Shown here piece after piece: positions 23,073 to 25,887 of a stretch of DNA of 25,887 nucleotides. The DNA is from Ignavibacteriaceae bacterium (GTDB lineage: Bacteria > Bacteroidota > Ignavibacteria > Ignavibacteriales > Ignavibacteriaceae), in contig JALNWB010000040.1 of assembly GCA_023231105.1 (NCBI GenBank), forward strand, positions 1 to 25,887, written 5' to 3'. Under the pieces are notes generated by a model, which was not told the origin of the DNA, searched no databases, and worked only from the letters and a program-made list of their open reading frames with translations. Position 1 is the first letter of the stretch. Every line of letters starts with the position of its first letter. Made by a program: the position numbers and the translations under genes.

Positions 23073-23682
23073 ACTTAACTCCTTTCGATGTTAATGTTGC
23101 TCTAACTTGAACCATTCCCTTTTTCCCGGAAGCGTTCGCAAAATCAGGATTTCTTCCTTTAACAGCCATTTCTTGTCCGATAAAAACTAATTCTGTATCG
23201 CTAAGAACTTTATTAAAAATCATCGGACTATCGTCTTGAGAAAATTTTAATGTTTCAACAAAACCGGAATCCGTTTTGATAAGTTCATTGTAAATCTCTT
23301 TTAAGGATTTTTTATTCTTATCTGCCTGCGAATGATAGTTTGAAAGGACTTGCAACATTGCGTTATTTAATCTTACGTTTAGCACTCCCCGGCTAATTTT
23401 ACCCCTTATTTTTAGTAGCGTTTGTTTTTGCCAGGTTGATTGTTCGTAAGCTAATGACCAAGATTTAAAAACGAAAAATACTCCAACAATAAATACTGCT
23501 ACCAGAATAATTTTTCTTTTAACGGGAAAATGTTTGATGTTGAAAATAATAAGCGCAATGCAATAGGCTAAAGCAACAATTGCAGATGCATTTAAACTTT
23601 TCCATAGATTAATATTATCAATAGAAAGAAAAAAGGTAAGTGTGGTTACAACAATTCCACCAAAGAGCCAATAGAAAATCAT
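23056..23682 (-). CDS. Membrane protein with shared NPxF...GxKG C-terminal motif (first gene of cluster)
   Basis: A 208-residue protein with three hydrophobic segments (about 2-20, 31-48 and 57-76), then a helical and polar domain (about 80-208) likely outside the cytoplasm. It ends with GRNPDFANASGKKGMVQVRATL, matching the end of the next protein in the pattern NPxFxNxxGxKGxVQVxA. AAAGGAG lies upstream of the ATG. It is the first gene of a three-gene run (17-base overlap, then one-base spacing) on the minus strand between yebC and ruvC. I do not recognise the family. Confidence 0.72.
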   Translation of the reverse strand: MIFYWLFGGIVVTTLTFFLSIDNINLWKSLNASAIVALAYCIALIIFNIKHFPVKRKIILVAVFIVGVFFVFKSWSLAYEQSTWQKQTLLKIRGKISRGVLNVRLNNAMLQVLSNYHSQADKNKKSLKEIYNELIKTDSGFVETLKFSQDDSPMIFNKVLSDTELVFIGQEMAVKGRNPDFANASGKKGMVQVRATLTSKGVKYESEN

Positions 23683-23806
23683 ACTTAAACTCCTTTAATG
23701 AATAAGTAAATAATTTAATTGAACCCTGAATAATTTAAGAAGATTAACTGAACAAAAGAATTATTTTAAAATTTATTTTCATCAAACCAATACAAAAACT
23801 ATGAGC

Positions 23807-23839
23807 AAATTTATTTTCAGAAATCGACTTTCATTCAAC
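23807..23839 (-). promoter_or_regulatory. Possible promoter of the three-gene membrane cluster
   Basis: Reading the minus strand: TTG (complement of 23837-23839), a 22-base spacer, then TAAATTTG (complement of 23807-23814). The elements fit the Bacteroidota form but the spacer is one base longer than the usual 19-21. It lies about 125 bases before the first gene, in the 225-base gap after yebC, which otherwise holds nothing I recognise. Confidence 0.4.
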
Positions 23840-23907
23840 TCAAGTTTAAAAATAAAATATCATCACAATTATTTTATAAGCGGATGATTGCCGTGTTAAC
23901 GAATTAT

Positions 23908-24633
23908 CTATTCTTGAATATCTGCATTGGAGAAAACATTCTGCACATCGTCGTTATCTTCAAGCGTTTCGATAAGTTTTACAACTTTCTCCGCATCCTC
24001 TCCGGCAACTGCAAGAGTATTTTTCGCAATCCATTCAAGGGAAGCGTTTTCAATTTCCAATGTTTTATCGAGCAAAGTTTTTCTAACGGTCTCAAATGAT
24101 TCAAGCGAAGTTGTGACTTCAAAAATATCTTCTTCGGTTTGCATATCATCGGCGCCGGCGTCAAGAACAATTTCCATTACGTCATCTTCGCTTTTATTGT
24201 TGCGTTTTACAGAAATAATTCCCTTGCGCTCAAACATCCACGCAACGGAACCGGATTCTCCCATGCTGCCGCCGATTTTACTGAAGATGTGTCGTACTTC
24301 CGCTACGGTACGATTTTTATTATCGGTGGCAACTTCAACAAGAATTGCAATACCGCCGGGTCCGTAACCTTCATACATTAACTCAACGTAAGAAACACCT
24401 TCAAGTTCACCGGTTGCTTTTTTTATTGCGCGTTCGATGTTGTCTGCCGGCATGTTGGCGGCTTTTGCATTATCGATAGCAAGCCGTAATCTCGGATTTC
24501 CGTTAGCGTCACCGCCACCCTGGCGAGCAGCGATGGTAATTTCTTTTATCAGTTTGGTAAATATTTTGCCGCGTTTGGCATCTGCCGCCCCTTTTTTTCT
24601 TTTTATTGTTGCCCATTTTGAGTGACCGGACAT
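23908..24633 (-). CDS. yebC: YebC/PmpR family protein
   Basis: A 241-residue cytoplasmic protein of the YebC/PmpR family, long described as a transcriptional regulator; members have also been linked to translation of difficult sequences. The N-terminus MSGHSKWATIKRKKGAADAKRGKIF is diagnostic, followed by GGGDANGNPRLRLAIDNAKAANMP, ELMYEGYGPGGIAILVE, and the acidic C-terminal part. AGGAG overlapping the recJ stop (spacing 11 bases between genes) suggests translational coupling with recJ. In many bacteria it adjoins ruvC; in this window a three-gene membrane cluster lies between them. Confidence 0.96.
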   Translation of the reverse strand: MSGHSKWATIKRKKGAADAKRGKIFTKLIKEITIAARQGGGDANGNPRLRLAIDNAKAANMPADNIERAIKKATGELEGVSYVELMYEGYGPGGIAILVEVATDNKNRTVAEVRHIFSKIGGSMGESGSVAWMFERKGIISVKRNNKSEDDVMEIVLDAGADDMQTEEDIFEVTTSLESFETVRKTLLDKTLEIENASLEWIAKNTLAVAGEDAEKVVKLIETLEDNDDVQNVFSNADIQE

Positions 24634-24644
24634 AAGGAATTCTC

Positions 24645-25887
24645 CTATTTATTTTCTTTTATTTTTATGTCTTTAATTCTGAATTGTGGAAACACTTTTC
24701 CGTCTTTAACCATTTGGTCGATTGAAAAAACCGTATCAAATTTAACGCTTCCGCCGTTAATTAACGGTGCAAATTCAGCCATGTTAAAGCCGATACAATC
24801 AAAAACTTTATCGCAATCTTCTTGTTTGATAGTTAGTACCAAATGTTTCCCGCTGATTACACGGGATGAAATTGAGCGTACATCTTCAGCCCATAATACA
24901 GGACGCATATTTTTTGGACCAAATGGAGAGAACTGTTCAACAATTCTAATAAACTTAGCTGTAATTTCGGATAATTTAATTTTTGAATCAATTGTTATTT
25001 CAGGAATAAGATCATTCCGATCAATTTTCTCTTTTACAATCTTGAGGAACCTTTCGCGGAACTCATCAATTTTATCTACTTCAACGGCTAAACCGGCGGC
25101 CGCTTCGTGTCCGCCGAAATGGATCAAGACATCTTCACATTCTTTCAATGCTTCATAAATGTTGAAACTGGCAATACTTCTTGCAGAACCTTTTGCAATT
25201 CCGTCGATGGTTGTAAGCATTATGGTAGGTTTATAATATTTTTCTACTAATCGCGAAGCCACAATCCCGATTACACCCGGATGCCAATTTTCTTCGTGTA
25301 GAACGATAGCGAGGTCTTCGACAATATCAACACTATCAACAACCTTTTCAACAGCTTCGGCTAATGTATCGACATCAATTTTTCTTCGTTCATAATTTTC
25401 TTTTTCCAAAACCAAAGCAAGCCTGGTCGCTTCTGCGTCGTCATCAGTAATCATTAATTCAACGGCAGTTTTTGCCTCGCTTAAACGTCCGACAGCATTT
25501 ATTCTTGGAGCAAGAGCAAATACAATTTGCCCTGAGTTAAGATTGCCCGGAATTATTTTTGCGCTGTCAAGTAAAGCTTTAATTCCCGGACGCGGTGTGC
25601 TATTTATTTGTGATAATCCTTCTTTAACAAGAATTCTATTTTCATCAATCAAAGGAACAATGTCTGCAGCACCGGCAAGAGCCACAAGATCCAGATATTG
25701 CATCGGTTCATCACGTTTTCCGATCCGTTCGCAAATTCCTTGAATAAGTTTAAAAGTTACTCCGGCGCCTGATAAAAATTTAAAAGGATAATTACATCCC
25801 GGTTTTATCGGATCGAGTAAAGCGTAGCAATCAGGTAAAGTTTCTTTTGGTTGATGATGGTCGCAAATAATGATGTCGATTCCAAAA
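24645..25887 (-). CDS. recJ: Single-stranded-DNA-specific exonuclease RecJ (start lies beyond the window)
   Basis: 5'-3' exonuclease acting on single-stranded DNA in recombination and mismatch repair. The frame is open to the window edge, so the N-terminal part is missing; about 413 residues are present. Visible parts are the DHH-family motif IIICDHHQP near the edge, GAADIVPLIDENR, then the DHHA1-type domain with HPGVIGIVASRLVEKY and HFGGHEAAAGLAVE, and a C-terminal OB-like part ending FPQFRIKDIKIKENK. The ATG at 25703 is internal and not the start, because the DHH motif lies upstream of it. Followed 11 bases later by yebC. Confidence 0.95.
   Translation of the reverse strand, partial: FGIDIIICDHHQPKETLPDCYALLDPIKPGCNYPFKFLSGAGVTFKLIQGICERIGKRDEPMQYLDLVALAGAADIVPLIDENRILVKEGLSQINSTPRPGIKALLDSAKIIPGNLNSGQIVFALAPRINAVGRLSEAKTAVELMITDDDAEATRLALVLEKENYERRKIDVDTLAEAVEKVVDSVDIVEDLAIVLHEENWHPGVIGIVASRLVEKYYKPTIMLTTIDGIAKGSARSIASFNIYEALKECEDVLIHFGGHEAAAGLAVEVDKIDEFRERFLKIVKEKIDRNDLIPEITIDSKIKLSEITAKFIRIVEQFSPFGPKNMRPVLWAEDVRSISSRVISGKHLVLTIKQEDCDKVFDCIGFNMAEFAPLINGGSVKFDTVFSIDQMVKDGKVFPQFRIKDIKIKENK

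Overview
The window looks like chromosomal DNA of a low-GC member of the Bacteroidota/Chlorobiota lineage, most likely an Ignavibacteria-type organism. The main signs are two secreted propeller proteins that end in a type IX secretion sorting domain (QNYPNPFNPST ... YDVLGxEVATLVN), an outer-membrane protein with a carboxypeptidase-like regulatory domain, an OmpA protein with thrombospondin type 3 repeats, and promoter-like TTG-N20-TAnnTTTG signals. This placement rests on recalled family features, not on a database search.

Layout. 1-5280 (plus strand): a terminator-like hairpin against the start of a Nif3/YqfO-type protein, a coiled-coil zinc-ribbon protein, pgk, a DUF433/DUF5615 toxin-antitoxin pair, a rhomboid protease and a small membrane-anchored protein. 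5436-8042 (minus): a long RecQ-family helicase. 8043-12000 (plus): a gene-poor stretch, an unrecognised AT-rich gene, and two tandem paralogous seven-repeat propeller proteins with several palindromic repeats around and inside them. 12004-14765 (plus): fcl and gmd, the two enzymes that make GDP-L-fucose from GDP-mannose, separated by a 578-bp unit with inverted ends that carries a frameshifted four-helix-bundle (23S rRNA intervening-sequence type) gene. 14788-16263 (plus): the OmpA protein. 16469-17086 (minus): a HAD phosphatase. 17174-20513 (plus): a large outer-membrane protein, a fumarylacetoacetase-fold enzyme and an orphan antitoxin with its own promoter. 20586-25887 (minus): recJ (incomplete at the window end), yebC, three unknown membrane-protein genes, ruvC and ruvA.

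How the genes fit together. RecJ, RuvC, RuvA and RecQ form a recombination and repair set. The yebC-ruvC-ruvA order is common in bacteria, and here it is split by three translationally coupled membrane-protein genes, two of which share a C-terminal motif. Fcl and Gmd feed surface glycan synthesis; the OmpA, propeller and carboxypeptidase-like proteins belong to the cell envelope.

The most interesting signal is the set of short inverted-repeat elements. At least six distinct ones were found: in all three convergent gene junctions, around the four-helix-bundle gene, at the end of an antitoxin gene where a toxin gene would begin, and inside the coding sequence of one type IX sorting domain. No tRNA, rRNA, CRISPR array or transposase gene was seen.
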